From assembly GCA_002409995.1 (NCBI GenBank), contig DHOR01000010.1, forward strand, positions 58,695 to 122,694: 64,000 nt of DNA. Direction: 5' to 3'. Below the pieces are notes generated by a model. That model ran no database searches. It saw only the letters and a list, made by a program, of their open reading frames with translations, and was not told where the DNA came from. Numbering within the stretch: the first letter of the stretch is position 1; each line of letters begins with the position of its first letter. Positions 35,576 to 44,761 of this stretch are shown piece by piece. Position numbers and translations under genes: made by a program. Source of the stretch: Hungatella sp. UBA5385 (GTDB lineage Bacteria; Bacillota; Clostridia; Lachnospirales; Lachnospiraceae).

Positions 35576-37048
35576 ATGAAACAAAAAACAAAAGCAGCAG
35601 CAGTACTTAGTGCAGCAGTGGTATTAACAATGGGGGCAGCCTTCACCTCAATGGCAGCATGGCAGCAGGAAGACAATAGATGGGTTTTCACGGATAACAG
35701 AGGGAACAGGGTGACAGACAGCTGGAGACAATCCGGTGGAAATTATTTTTATCTGGATTCTAATGGTATCATGGCAACTGACCGCTGGGTGGATGATACT
35801 TATTATGTAGATATAAACGGAGTGCGTGTATCAGACCGTTGGGTGCAGGTGGAAGAAGGAACAGAAGATGCTCCAAATTCAGATGGCGGCTGGTATTATT
35901 TAGATTCCAATGGACGTGCGGTCACAGAAGGCTGGAGAACTATTAACGACCAGCGCTATCATTTTGACTCTGATGGAACCATGCAGTATGGTTGGTTCAA
36001 TGACGAGGATAACCTGTATTATTTAGGCGATGAGAATGATGGAGCAGCAAAGACTGGCTGGCTGAATCTGGAATATGATGAGGATGAAGGCCAGGAGGAC
36101 GGGACTGTGGCAGAACAAAGCAGTACAGGAACCTGGTATTATTTCCAGGCCAATGGCAGAGCTGTAAAAGCAACGGGTGATAACAGTTATATAAACAGAA
36201 CCATCAATGGTTTCAGATACTATTTTGATGAAAATGGTGCCATGGCAACTGGCTGGGTAGCCATTGGGGAACGTGAAGAGGGTGATATGACCGGAATCAG
36301 TACCCTGAAGTATTTTGGAGACAGCAGCAGTGGTCAGATGGCAAGAGGTTGGAGATACTTAACCGATGATCCGGAAGATTCTAGTGATAATGATCAGGAT
36401 TTCAGCTTCGGTGTAGCAACTTCCAGCAATGCAACTCCAAACAATGCACAATTTGATGGAGATGGAGCATGGTATTATTTTAATAACAGTGGTGTTCCGG
36501 CTTATTTAGACGAGAATGCTACTTCTTTAACCAATGCAACAACCAGAATTAATGGTCACAGATACTTCTTTGATGAATATGGACGCATGAAGAGTGGTCT
36601 GATTGGATTTACACAGCCAGACGGAACAGTTATCAATGCATACTTTGGTTCAGATGATTCTGATGGAACGATGAAAAACAACCGCCAGACGAATGTTATC
36701 GAAGAAGATGGCGTACGTTCTACATTCTATTTTACTACAACAGGTGGATACACCGGTGCGAGAAGCGGTTACTTATATAACCAGGGAAAACTGGTACAGG
36801 CAGAGGATGGAGAGGATATCCAGGTATTTGAGGTTGATGGGCGACTCTATCTTGTGAATAAAGCCGGAAGATTCCAGGATTCCAATCGCGCTTACAGGGC
36901 AGATAGAGAATACCGCTATGAATACAATAACGGAACCATCTATTATATTAATGCGGATAGAGAACGTCTTGGCGAAGTGACAAGCGGGGAGCGTTTGCCT
37001 GAGATTTCTTATGAAGCTGTTTACACTTTATATGGTTCAGTAGAATAA
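35576..37048 (+). CDS. Exported protein with cell-wall (choline/glucan)-binding repeats
   Basis: A 490-aa protein with a signal peptide (cleavage likely near SMAAW, residue 28). Nearly all of the mature part consists of aromatic-rich repeats of the cell-wall-binding type (WYYLDSNGRAVTEGW, YYFDENGAMATGW, YFFDEYGRMKSG). No catalytic domain is visible, so it is likely a structural or adhesion protein that binds the cell envelope. AAGGAGTG precedes the ATG. Confidence 0.88.
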   Translation: MKQKTKAAAVLSAAVVLTMGAAFTSMAAWQQEDNRWVFTDNRGNRVTDSWRQSGGNYFYLDSNGIMATDRWVDDTYYVDINGVRVSDRWVQVEEGTEDAPNSDGGWYYLDSNGRAVTEGWRTINDQRYHFDSDGTMQYGWFNDEDNLYYLGDENDGAAKTGWLNLEYDEDEGQEDGTVAEQSSTGTWYYFQANGRAVKATGDNSYINRTINGFRYYFDENGAMATGWVAIGEREEGDMTGISTLKYFGDSSSGQMARGWRYLTDDPEDSSDNDQDFSFGVATSSNATPNNAQFDGDGAWYYFNNSGVPAYLDENATSLTNATTRINGHRYFFDEYGRMKSGLIGFTQPDGTVINAYFGSDDSDGTMKNNRQTNVIEEDGVRSTFYFTTTGGYTGARSGYLYNQGKLVQAEDGEDIQVFEVDGRLYLVNKAGRFQDSNRAYRADREYRYEYNNGTIYYINADRERLGEVTSGERLPEISYEAVYTLYGSVE

Positions 37049-37087
37049 GAAGGGTTTCTCTCATAATTAATAAACTTCATCACAATA

Positions 37088-37133
37088 ACGCGGCATGTGG
37101 TTCTTTCCTGTAAATGGAGGCCATATACCGCGT
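37088..37133 (+). terminator. Hairpin after the cell-wall-binding protein gene
   Basis: ACGCGG and CCGCGT with a further ATGTGG/CCATAT helix (37088-37100 with 37121-37133); the T run is poor. Confidence 0.5.
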
Positions 37134-37181
37134 ACTTTATATGATTGGAAATTTAAAGGATGACTATAATAAAAATACCAT

Positions 37182-37226
37182 ACTTGTATACCAGCTCTTG
37201 ACCGCCACTGATCTTTTCTCTATAAT
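37182..37226 (+). promoter_or_regulatory. Promoter and operator of the GntR gene
   Basis: TTGACC (37198-37203) and TATAAT (37221-37226) are 17 bp apart. ACTTGTATACCAGC at 37182-37195 matches the palindrome ACTTGTATACAAGT at 12 of 14 positions and is shared with the uxuA promoter at 38061. Confidence 0.7.
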
Positions 37227-37259
37227 AAAGAAATAGATGAAAAAGGAGAACTAGATGCC

Positions 37260-37940
37260 ATGCGTATATTAGAACGTTTGCCCAGGGAAACCGGCAGGGA
37301 ATATGCCCTTAGAGTATTAAAAGACAATATCATTCATCTTGATCTGGTTCCAGGAAGCATGATCAGTGAAAATGAGCTGGCAGCACAGCTTAGTCTGTCC
37401 AGAACCCCTGTGAGAGAGGCGTTAATTGAGCTGGCAAAGGGGAAAATAGTTGAGGTTTATCCTCAGAGAGGCAGTGTGGTATCTCTTATTGACTATAATC
37501 TGGTGGAAGAAGCCCGCTTCATGCGCAATGTTCTGGAATGTGCAGTGGTACAGCTGAACTGCGAAATGATAACTCCGGAGTGGTCTGCTAAACTGGAGGA
37601 AAATATAAAGCTGCAGGAGTTTTATCTGGAAAACCGCTCTCCTGTTAAGCTTTTGGAGCTGGATAATGAATTTCATCAGATTCTTTTTGATATGGCAAAC
37701 AAGCCTCAGATCTATCTGCTGATGGAAAGTATTACCATTCATTTTGACAGAGTGAGAAGCATGTCGTTATCTACAGTGAAGGAGCTAAAGCTGGTATCTG
37801 ATCACAGGGCAATTGTAGATGCCATTAAGGCAGGAGATAAAGAAACTGCCAAAAATGAGATGGAAAAGCATTTGTCCAGATATAAAATTGATGAACAGGC
37901 GCTGAGAAGTGAATATAATCAGTATTTTAAGCCAGAATAA
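37260..37940 (+). CDS. GntR-family regulator (FCD domain, UxuR-like)
   Basis: A 226-aa protein. The N-terminal winged helix is clear (PGSMISENELAAQLSLSRTPVREALIEL) and the C-terminal FCD domain has metal-ligand-type residues (LDNEFHQILF, SDHRAIVDAI). It lies directly upstream of a mannonate operon and shares a palindromic site with that operon's promoter, so it probably responds to a uronate intermediate. AAGGAG precedes the ATG at 37260. Confidence 0.88.
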   Translation: MRILERLPRETGREYALRVLKDNIIHLDLVPGSMISENELAAQLSLSRTPVREALIELAKGKIVEVYPQRGSVVSLIDYNLVEEARFMRNVLECAVVQLNCEMITPEWSAKLEENIKLQEFYLENRSPVKLLELDNEFHQILFDMANKPQIYLLMESITIHFDRVRSMSLSTVKELKLVSDHRAIVDAIKAGDKETAKNEMEKHLSRYKIDEQALRSEYNQYFKPE

Positions 37941-38060
37941 AAATAGAATCCAATTTAGAACACAGGAAGGGTGATGCAAAACCAAAAGTTTTGTTAACCC
38001 TTCCTTTTGTAACTTAGGAATTATAGATAAAAAAGAAAGTGAAAATTTGTGAAAAAGATA

Positions 38061-38089
38061 TTGAAATACTAGTATACAAGTTATATACT
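38061..38089 (+). promoter_or_regulatory. Promoter of the second uxu operon with embedded operator
   Basis: TTGAAA (38061-38066) and TATACT (38084-38089) with a 17-bp spacer. ACTAGTATACAAGT (38068-38081) fills the spacer, one mismatch from a perfect palindrome; bound GntR protein would block RNA polymerase. Confidence 0.75.
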
Positions 38090-38142
38090 GTATATTAGGA
38101 AACAAATTTTCAAATATTATAAATATTTTGGAGGATATCCAT

Positions 38143-39234
38143 ATGAAGATGATTATGCGCTGGTTTCCCCATGGAGACGACAGTGTAACACTGGAACAGA
38201 TTCGTCAGGTTCCCGGTGTCAGCGGGGTAGCGACCTGTCTGCCTAAGATTCCGGTAGGAGAGGTATGGCCCCTTGAAGAGATTCTGGCTGTGAAGAATGA
38301 AGTGAATGCAGCAGGTCTTGAGATGGAAGTAATTGAAAGTGTCAACATTCACGAGGACATTAAAAAAGGTTTGCCAACCAGAGACCAATATATTGCCAAC
38401 TATATTAAGACTCTGGAAAATCTGGGAAAAGCAGGAGTAAAATGTCTCTGCTATAATTTTATGCCAGTCATGGACTGGGCTCGAAGCGATCTGGCAGCAC
38501 CCCTTGATGATGGCAGCTTTGTTATGGCATACCGCCATGAAGAAGTTCTTCAGATGAACCCTGAGAAGATGGCAAAGGCTATGGAAGGCAAGGCAAGAGG
38601 CTATTCCCTGCCAGGCTGGGAACCAGAACGTCTTGATGCCATGGCACGTGATATTGAATTTTACCAGAGCATGACAAAAGAGCAGTACTGGGATAATATG
38701 AAGTATTTCCTGGATGCAGTTGTGCCTTATGCTGAGGAATACGATATTAAAATGGCAATTCACCCGGACGATCCGCCCTGGCCTTTATATGGCCTTCCCA
38801 AAGTGATTACCAATTCGGAGAATATCCGTACTTTTCTGGATTTAAACAATAGCCAGTACAATGGTCTGACTCTTTGCACAGGAAGTCTTGGAAGCGATTT
38901 AAACAATGACCTTCCTGCCATGATGAGAGAATTTGGCTCTATGAAACGAATTCATTTTGCCCATGTTCGTAATGTTCATCATTTAAATGAGAAGGATTTT
39001 GATGAAGCGGCTCATCTGTCTGCCTGCGGTGATTTAGATATGTATGCGATTATGGAAGCCTTGTATGAGTCAGGTTTTGATGGTTATATCAGACCTGATC
39101 ACGGCAGAATGATCTGGGGAGAGCAGGCACGTCCTGGGTATGGCCTGTATGACAGAGCCATTGGCGCCAATTATCTGCTTGGGCTTTGGGAGGCTATTGA
39201 TAAGAGTTATAAAAAGAAGGGGGAAATCCAATGA
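38143..39234 (+). CDS. uxuA: Mannonate dehydratase (second copy)
   Basis: A 363-aa paralogue of the protein encoded at 31254 (MIMRWFPHGDD, EVIESVNIHEDIK, CYNFMPVMDWARS, IRPDHGRMIWGE). GGAGG at 38130-38134 supports the ATG at 38143; the upstream in-frame TTG at 38128 is unlikely. Its last codons overlap the start of the oxidoreductase gene by ATGA. Confidence 0.93.
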   Translation: MKMIMRWFPHGDDSVTLEQIRQVPGVSGVATCLPKIPVGEVWPLEEILAVKNEVNAAGLEMEVIESVNIHEDIKKGLPTRDQYIANYIKTLENLGKAGVKCLCYNFMPVMDWARSDLAAPLDDGSFVMAYRHEEVLQMNPEKMAKAMEGKARGYSLPGWEPERLDAMARDIEFYQSMTKEQYWDNMKYFLDAVVPYAEEYDIKMAIHPDDPPWPLYGLPKVITNSENIRTFLDLNNSQYNGLTLCTGSLGSDLNNDLPAMMREFGSMKRIHFAHVRNVHHLNEKDFDEAAHLSACGDLDMYAIMEALYESGFDGYIRPDHGRMIWGEQARPGYGLYDRAIGANYLLGLWEAIDKSYKKKGEIQ

Positions 39235-40847
39235 AAATGAATCATTTGAGTCTGGAACAAACATCTTTATGGGACGCAGCAGGCGTAAAACTGCCTAAAT
39301 TTGATTGGAAGAAGATGTGTGAAACCACAGAAGAAAAACCTGTATGGGTACACTTTGGTGCGGGAAATATTTTCCGGGGCTACATTGCAGCTTTGCAGCA
39401 GCATCTGCTTAATGAAGGACTTGCAGAAAGCGGTATTATTGCAGCGGATACCTTTGACTTTGATATTATTAATAAAATCTATGCTCCATACGACAGCATG
39501 ACTATGATGGTCAGCTTAAAGCCTGACGGAACCATGGACCGTGAGATCATTGCCAGCGTGGCAAAAGGGGTTAGAGCTGATAGTTCAGATGAACAGGAAT
39601 TTGAATATTTGAAGAAGGTATTTAGAAATCCTTCTCTTCAGATGGTTTCCTTTACCATTACTGAAAAAGGATATGCTCTTCAGGATTTGGAAGGAAATTA
39701 TTTCCCAGTTGTAAAAGATGACATTGAACAGGGACCTGCAAAAGCACGCCATGCAATGAGCATTACAGCAGCTCTTCTCAATGAAAGATATAACGCAGGC
39801 GCAGTACCTGTGGCAGTTGTCAGCATGGATAACTGCAGCCATAACGGAGAGAAACTGAGAAACAGCGTTATTACGGTTGCAAAGGAATGGAAGAATCAGG
39901 GATTTGTAGAGGAAGGCTTTTTAACATGGCTGGAAGATGAGAGTAAGGTTTCATTTCCATGGAGCATGATTGATAAGATTACTCCACGTCCTGCTGAAGT
40001 GGTGGAAGAAGCCCTGAAAGCAGATGGAATTGAGGACATGGCTCCTATTATTACGTCTAAAAATACTTACATCGCTCCATTTGTCAATGCAGAGGTTCCA
40101 CAGTATCTGGTTGTAGAAGATCGTTTCCCTAATGGTCGTCCTGCTCTGGAAAAGGCGGGAGTATACATGACAGATCGTGAAACAGTTAATAAAACAGAGC
40201 GTATGAAGGTTACCACCTGTCTAAATCCTCTCCATACAGCACTTGCAGTTTATGGCTGTCTTCTTGGATATACAAGCATTGCAGCAGAGATGAAGGACAA
40301 GGATTTAGTTAAACTGGTGGAGACAATTGGTTATAAAGAAGGAATGCCTGTAGTAACTGATCCGGGAATCTTGAGCCCCATGGATTTTATTCATGAGGTG
40401 ATTGACAGCCGCCTTCCTAATCCATTTATTCCTGATGCGCCTCAGCGTATTGCCACTGATACTAGCCAGAAGATTCCTATTCGTTTTGGTGAGACAATTA
40501 AATCCTATGTGGCAGATGAGAAACTGGATGTGAAGAGCTTAAAGGCTATACCTCTGGCAATTGCCGGCTGGCTGCGCTATCTTCTTGGAGTTGATGATGA
40601 AGGAAATGTTATGGAAGTCAGCAGTGATCCAATGCTTCCTGAGTTAAAAGAGAAACTATCCGGTGTGACTTTAGGAAATCCTGACAGCTGTGATGGTAAG
40701 CTGGAGTCTGTCTTATCAAATGCTGCTCTCTTTGGACTTGATCTGACAGAGGCTGGATTATCAGAGATTATAATTACCATGGTGAAACAGATGTTAGAAG
40801 GTCCGGGAGCTGTGCGGAAAACTTTGCAGAGCTATTTAGGGGAATAA
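39231..40847 (+). CDS. uxuB: Fructuronate reductase (mannitol dehydrogenase family)
   Basis: A 538-aa NAD-dependent oxidoreductase (VHFGAGNIFRGYIAALQQHLL, TITEKGYAL, NTYIAPFVNAEVPQYLVVED, KVTTCLNPLHTALAVYG). It interconverts fructuronate and mannonate; together with UxuA it takes glucuronate to 2-keto-3-deoxygluconate. It is translationally coupled to uxuA. Confidence 0.9.
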   Translation: MKMNHLSLEQTSLWDAAGVKLPKFDWKKMCETTEEKPVWVHFGAGNIFRGYIAALQQHLLNEGLAESGIIAADTFDFDIINKIYAPYDSMTMMVSLKPDGTMDREIIASVAKGVRADSSDEQEFEYLKKVFRNPSLQMVSFTITEKGYALQDLEGNYFPVVKDDIEQGPAKARHAMSITAALLNERYNAGAVPVAVVSMDNCSHNGEKLRNSVITVAKEWKNQGFVEEGFLTWLEDESKVSFPWSMIDKITPRPAEVVEEALKADGIEDMAPIITSKNTYIAPFVNAEVPQYLVVEDRFPNGRPALEKAGVYMTDRETVNKTERMKVTTCLNPLHTALAVYGCLLGYTSIAAEMKDKDLVKLVETIGYKEGMPVVTDPGILSPMDFIHEVIDSRLPNPFIPDAPQRIATDTSQKIPIRFGETIKSYVADEKLDVKSLKAIPLAIAGWLRYLLGVDDEGNVMEVSSDPMLPELKEKLSGVTLGNPDSCDGKLESVLSNAALFGLDLTEAGLSEIIITMVKQMLEGPGAVRKTLQSYLGE

Positions 40848-40911
40848 TGATACTTAACAAGAGAGCCGGAGACTGAGGCAAATCAGTCGCTGGCAAAGTG
40901 TTACTATATTT

Positions 40912-40953
40912 AAAATAGCGCCTTACTTTGTCAGAGTGGGGGCGCTATTTTTT
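40912..40953 (+). terminator. Terminator of the second uxu operon
   Basis: An 11-bp perfect stem (AAAATAGCGCC at 40912-40922 with 40941-40951) running into T residues. Confidence 0.85.
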
Positions 40954-41120
40954 GTATAAAAGAGTAATAATTGTATTATGTTATCTTCGCTTAGGATCTC
41001 CGGTTTTATCGTGTTTTATTACGCAGCTTCAGCGAGATATTTCTTTGTTCACAATTTAGACCGCAGGCAGAAAAAAGCGGATATTCTCTTTGTTTATACT
41101 CCATTACGTTTCCCCCTCAC

Positions 41121-41753
41121 TCATTTGTTTTTCTTATATGAAATACATGCAAACCACACTATGGCAAGTATGCCTGCAAACAATCCCACCAGCGGCAGAA
41201 TGAAATTAACAGGCGCAGGGAGAAAAATCCCAACTAAAAATAACAATCCAATTACTAAGAATACCCAACCGCTGAAGCGATGCGTTTTTACCCAGACCAC
41301 TTCACTGGACAGTGTCCATGGGAGACGGATGCCCAAAACATAATTTGGTTTGACCTTTGGCATATAGTTTCCAATAAACAGCATTAGAATTCCAAGTATA
41401 GCAAATATAATTTCGGTTGTCGGCACCGAAATGCCAAATGCCGTTACTGCGGTAATAGTGAGAAGTGCTGCCATCAACAGAGACAGTAAAACCATCAGTC
41501 CAGGATAAATTTTGCCGGATTTCTCTATGTTTTCACCTTTTGGTGTGATTCTCGGTGCCCAATGAAACAAAAGAGTTAATACAAGCGACAAAACGGGCAA
41601 AGCAAATATAAATTCTTTGCCCGCAGACCCATCAACAGCACCAGATATATTCCAGTGGATGGGTATCTGCTCCGGCAAATAAGGAAAAAGAACTATTGCC
41701 GCTATAAACTCCAACGCAGTTATAATCATTGATATAATAAATGCTTTTTTCAT
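41121..41753 (-). CDS. SdpI-family membrane protein (DUF1648 domain)
   Basis: A 210-aa protein with six hydrophobic segments. The DUF1648 part is seen as LPEQIPIHWNISGAVDGSAGKEF and the SdpI part as NYMPKVKPNYVLGIRLPWTL. In Bacillus SdpI gives immunity to the SdpC toxin and tethers SdpR. No sdpC-like toxin gene is nearby, so its role may be more general. Confidence 0.85.
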   Translation of the reverse strand: MKKAFIISMIITALEFIAAIVLFPYLPEQIPIHWNISGAVDGSAGKEFIFALPVLSLVLTLLFHWAPRITPKGENIEKSGKIYPGLMVLLSLLMAALLTITAVTAFGISVPTTEIIFAILGILMLFIGNYMPKVKPNYVLGIRLPWTLSSEVVWVKTHRFSGWVFLVIGLLFLVGIFLPAPVNFILPLVGLFAGILAIVWFACISYKKNK

Positions 41754-41756
41754 AAT

Positions 41757-42023
41757 TTAATTATCTCCCTTCAGGTTAATCATCCAGTTCATAACATCCT
41801 CAAACAGCGAAGTGTTCAGGGTATAGATAATAAAGGTTCCGTTTCGGGTGCTGTCAATGAGCCCTGCCTTTTTCAGCACAGATAAGTGGTGCGATATTGT
41901 TGCATCTCTTAAGTCAAAGGCCGCCGCGATTTCCCCAGCGGTGAGGGACTTTTCTTTTAGCATATCCAAGATTTTTCTCCGTACTGGGTCAGAGAGGGCC
42001 TTTAGGGTTTCGGTCATTCCCAT
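41757..42023 (-). CDS. SdpR-like ArsR-family regulator
   Basis: An 88-aa winged-helix protein (LKALSDPVRRKILDMLKEKSLTAGEIAAAF, ISHHLSVLKKAGLI). It lies 3 nt before the SdpI gene. AGGTGAT upstream of the ATG at 42023 favours that start over the in-frame ATG at 42041. Confidence 0.88.
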   Translation of the reverse strand: MGMTETLKALSDPVRRKILDMLKEKSLTAGEIAAAFDLRDATISHHLSVLKKAGLIDSTRNGTFIIYTLNTSLFEDVMNWMINLKGDN

Positions 42024-42047
42024 GCAATCACCTAATTTCATTTTGTT

Positions 42048-42111
42048 ATTTAGATATCTATCTAAATATAATTTAACAAATATCTAAATACATGTCAAGA
42101 GGTATTTAGAC
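42048..42111 (-). promoter_or_regulatory. Promoter and operators of the sdpR/sdpI operon
   Basis: On the - strand TTGACA (42098 to 42093) and TAAATT (42075 to 42070) are 17 bp apart. ATTTAGATATCTATCTAAAT (42048-42067) is a palindrome between promoter and start codon, and ATCTAAATA / TATTTAGAC form a second inverted pair around the -35 box (42081-42111). These fit autorepression by the ArsR protein. Confidence 0.65.
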
Positions 42112-42274
42112 GTATACCAGACGTACCTGGATGCAGGAGATTGGTATCCATGAAGATATAAACATTGCTGTAGATTAACCCTCCACTATACCACCAATGT
42201 TTAATTTGATAGTATTCTTTTGTCTCCGGTAACTAATTGTTAATATTTGAATTTTGAAACAGGAGAAGAAAAAG

Positions 42275-44662
42275 ATGCATATTAAGATAAAAAATGCCTA
42301 TGAAAACAATTTGAAAAACATTGATCTTTCATTGCCCAAAAACAAATTAATTGCCTTTACCGGCGTCTCAGGCAGTGGGAAATCAACATTGGCACTGGAT
42401 ACAATCCAAAGAGAATGCCAAAGGCTTTATATGGAGTCTTTGGGAATGACTTTAAATGTTGGGAATAAGGCAAAGGTAGACTCAATCAGTGGATTAAGTC
42501 CGGCTATCAGCATTACCCAGCATCAATCCAATAATAATCCACGTTCAACAGTAGGAACAATTACCGAGTTAGCTCTCTATTTAAGGATTTTGTATTCTAA
42601 AATGGGAAAATCAAGAACACTGGAAAATAGCAATCAAGAATTGTCAGCAAATCACTTTTCTTACAATAATCCCTTAGGTGCCTGCCCTCACTGTAATGGA
42701 GTCGGAAGTGTTCATACTATAAATGTTGAAACTGTTATCGACATGAACAAGAACATTAGTGAATTTGCGATCCATGGCTGGGATCAGGCCTATGTTGACA
42801 GATATGGAGCTTCATTGCTGGCTGCGGCAAAGCACTATAATTTCCAGCTGGATATTAATCAACCAATTAGCAAGTATGATTCAATTCAAATGGATTTACT
42901 ATTATACGGTGTTTTAAGCAAGGAATTCTCTGCTCATTTCCCTGATATTGCGCCACCTAAGACTGTACCGGAAGGAAGATTTGAAGGTGTTGTAACTAAT
43001 TTATTGCGCAGATATTCACAACAGAATATTTCACCACAGCAAAAAAGAAAGTTAGAACAATTCTTTAGTCAATCAGAATGTCCGGTTTGTAGTGGTGTCA
43101 AATGGAACAAGGAAATTCTTGATGTTTATGTAGCAGAAGATAATATTCGAACTGTGTTAAAGAAATCTTTGTCAGAGCTTTTAGAATGGACGTTATATTT
43201 GGAAGATTTCATTGATGATGAAACAAGAATTCTAATTGGACAACTGCTGGAAACCATTAAACAAAAAACAACAAGTCTCATAGATGTGGGGGTTGAATAT
43301 CTGACACTGGAGCAAACAGCAGGAACTCTGTCTTCCGGAGAGTGGCAAAGAATCAAACTGGCTTCTGTCATTAACAATGGTCTGACCGGAGTCTTGTATG
43401 TGTTAGATGAACCAAGTGCAGGATTGCATTATTCTGATATATCCAAGTTGATTCTAGTGTTAAAAAAATTAAGAGATTTAGGAAATACCGTCATCGTTAT
43501 TGAGCATAATCTGGAAATAATAAAGAATGTAGACCATATTGTTGATTTTGGACCGGAAGCAGGAAAAAATGGAGGGGAGATAATAGCACAGGGCAGCCAA
43601 AAAGACATTCGAAACAATAATATTTCCCTGACAGGAAAATACTTAAATGCTCCATTTAGCAGCTTAATTACTAAAAAAGTTGAGTTTAAGCGCTGCTTAG
43701 AAATCTCACATGCCAACGAAAATAATCTTAAAGATATTACAACCAAAATACCTCTCGATTCATTTGTAACAGTAACCGGTGTTTCCGGCAGTGGAAAGAC
43801 CAGCCTGGTTTTTAATGTTATTGCTGATCTGGCAGAAAAGTATTTTAAATCCAATAGGAAACAAGAGAATCAAGTTGTAAAAGGCTTTGACCAATTAGAA
43901 GATGTTGTTGTAATTAATCACAATTCTGTTGGCCGCTCTTCCAGGTCTAATATTGCGACTTACACTGATATATTCAATGATATTAGAAATATCTTCTCCA
44001 ATATATCAGATGAATTTACTGCAAAAGATTTTTCTACAAATACAGTTAGCGGAAGATGTGAAGATTGTCAGGGGCAAGGATTTATCTCTATTCCAATGCA
44101 TTTTTTACCCGATGTAGAGATGACCTGCCCTGTATGTCAAGGGAAACGTTATAAACAAAATGTTCTCAAAGTTGAATATCAGGGAAATAATATATCGGAT
44201 ATATTGTCAATGGACATTAAGCAGGCGAAAGAAGTGTTCCGTGGAAATAAAAAAATATTTAATAAGCTTTCAATTTTAGATGAGATTGGTTTAGGCTATT
44301 TAATCCTTGGACAAACCACAGCCACTTTATCAGGTGGTGAAGCTCAAAGAGTCAAATTAGCAAAAGAGCTGATGAATCAGGAAAAAAGTAACCATCTTTA
44401 TCTATTTGATGAACCTACAACCGGTTTACATCAGCATGATGTGTTTAAAGTCATAAGTATACTAAGAAAATTAGTCAGCCAGGGAAACAGTGTTGTTGTA
44501 ATTGTACACAACTTGAGTATCATCTCTCAAGCGGATTTTATTCTTGATATGGGAATAAAAGGTGGTTATCAGGGAGGTCAGGTAATCGCTTCGGGAACAC
44601 CGGAGGAAGTCTTACGGTCAAAAAATAGTATTACTGCTTCAGTTTTAAGGGGCATAAAATAA
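42275..44662 (+). CDS. UvrA-like ABC ATPase (stand-alone, short form)
   Basis: A 795-aa protein with two ABC modules: Walker A GVSGSGKST near residue 30 and GVSGSGKTS near residue 507, and signatures LSSGEWQR and LSGGEAQR. Zinc-finger cysteines are seen (CPHCNGVG; CEDCQGQG...CPVCQG). At 795 aa it is shorter than UvrA (~940 aa), as in UvrA2-type proteins that lack the UvrB-binding region and are linked with drug resistance. AGGAGAAG supports the ATG at 42275. Confidence 0.88.
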   Translation: MHIKIKNAYENNLKNIDLSLPKNKLIAFTGVSGSGKSTLALDTIQRECQRLYMESLGMTLNVGNKAKVDSISGLSPAISITQHQSNNNPRSTVGTITELALYLRILYSKMGKSRTLENSNQELSANHFSYNNPLGACPHCNGVGSVHTINVETVIDMNKNISEFAIHGWDQAYVDRYGASLLAAAKHYNFQLDINQPISKYDSIQMDLLLYGVLSKEFSAHFPDIAPPKTVPEGRFEGVVTNLLRRYSQQNISPQQKRKLEQFFSQSECPVCSGVKWNKEILDVYVAEDNIRTVLKKSLSELLEWTLYLEDFIDDETRILIGQLLETIKQKTTSLIDVGVEYLTLEQTAGTLSSGEWQRIKLASVINNGLTGVLYVLDEPSAGLHYSDISKLILVLKKLRDLGNTVIVIEHNLEIIKNVDHIVDFGPEAGKNGGEIIAQGSQKDIRNNNISLTGKYLNAPFSSLITKKVEFKRCLEISHANENNLKDITTKIPLDSFVTVTGVSGSGKTSLVFNVIADLAEKYFKSNRKQENQVVKGFDQLEDVVVINHNSVGRSSRSNIATYTDIFNDIRNIFSNISDEFTAKDFSTNTVSGRCEDCQGQGFISIPMHFLPDVEMTCPVCQGKRYKQNVLKVEYQGNNISDILSMDIKQAKEVFRGNKKIFNKLSILDEIGLGYLILGQTTATLSGGEAQRVKLAKELMNQEKSNHLYLFDEPTTGLHQHDVFKVISILRKLVSQGNSVVVIVHNLSIISQADFILDMGIKGGYQGGQVIASGTPEEVLRSKNSITASVLRGIK

Positions 44663-44663
44663 G

Positions 44664-44698
44664 ATAAGGGCGGAACATATGGTGCGTTCCGCCCTTAT
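44664..44698. terminator. Hairpin after the UvrA-like gene
   Basis: A perfect 13-bp stem (ATAAGGGCGGAAC at 44664-44676 with 44686-44698); no clear T run. Confidence 0.7.
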
Positions 44699-44761
44699 AA
44701 CAGATTCTTCAACTGATTTATTATTTTCGATTATTGTTTACAATTATTGTTTCTAATAAAT

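Noticed and set aside
41753..41757. Toxin gene (sdpC-like) accompanying sdpI/sdpR
   Set aside because: No exported peptide precursor is found on either side; the pair is taken as a regulator/immunity-type module only.
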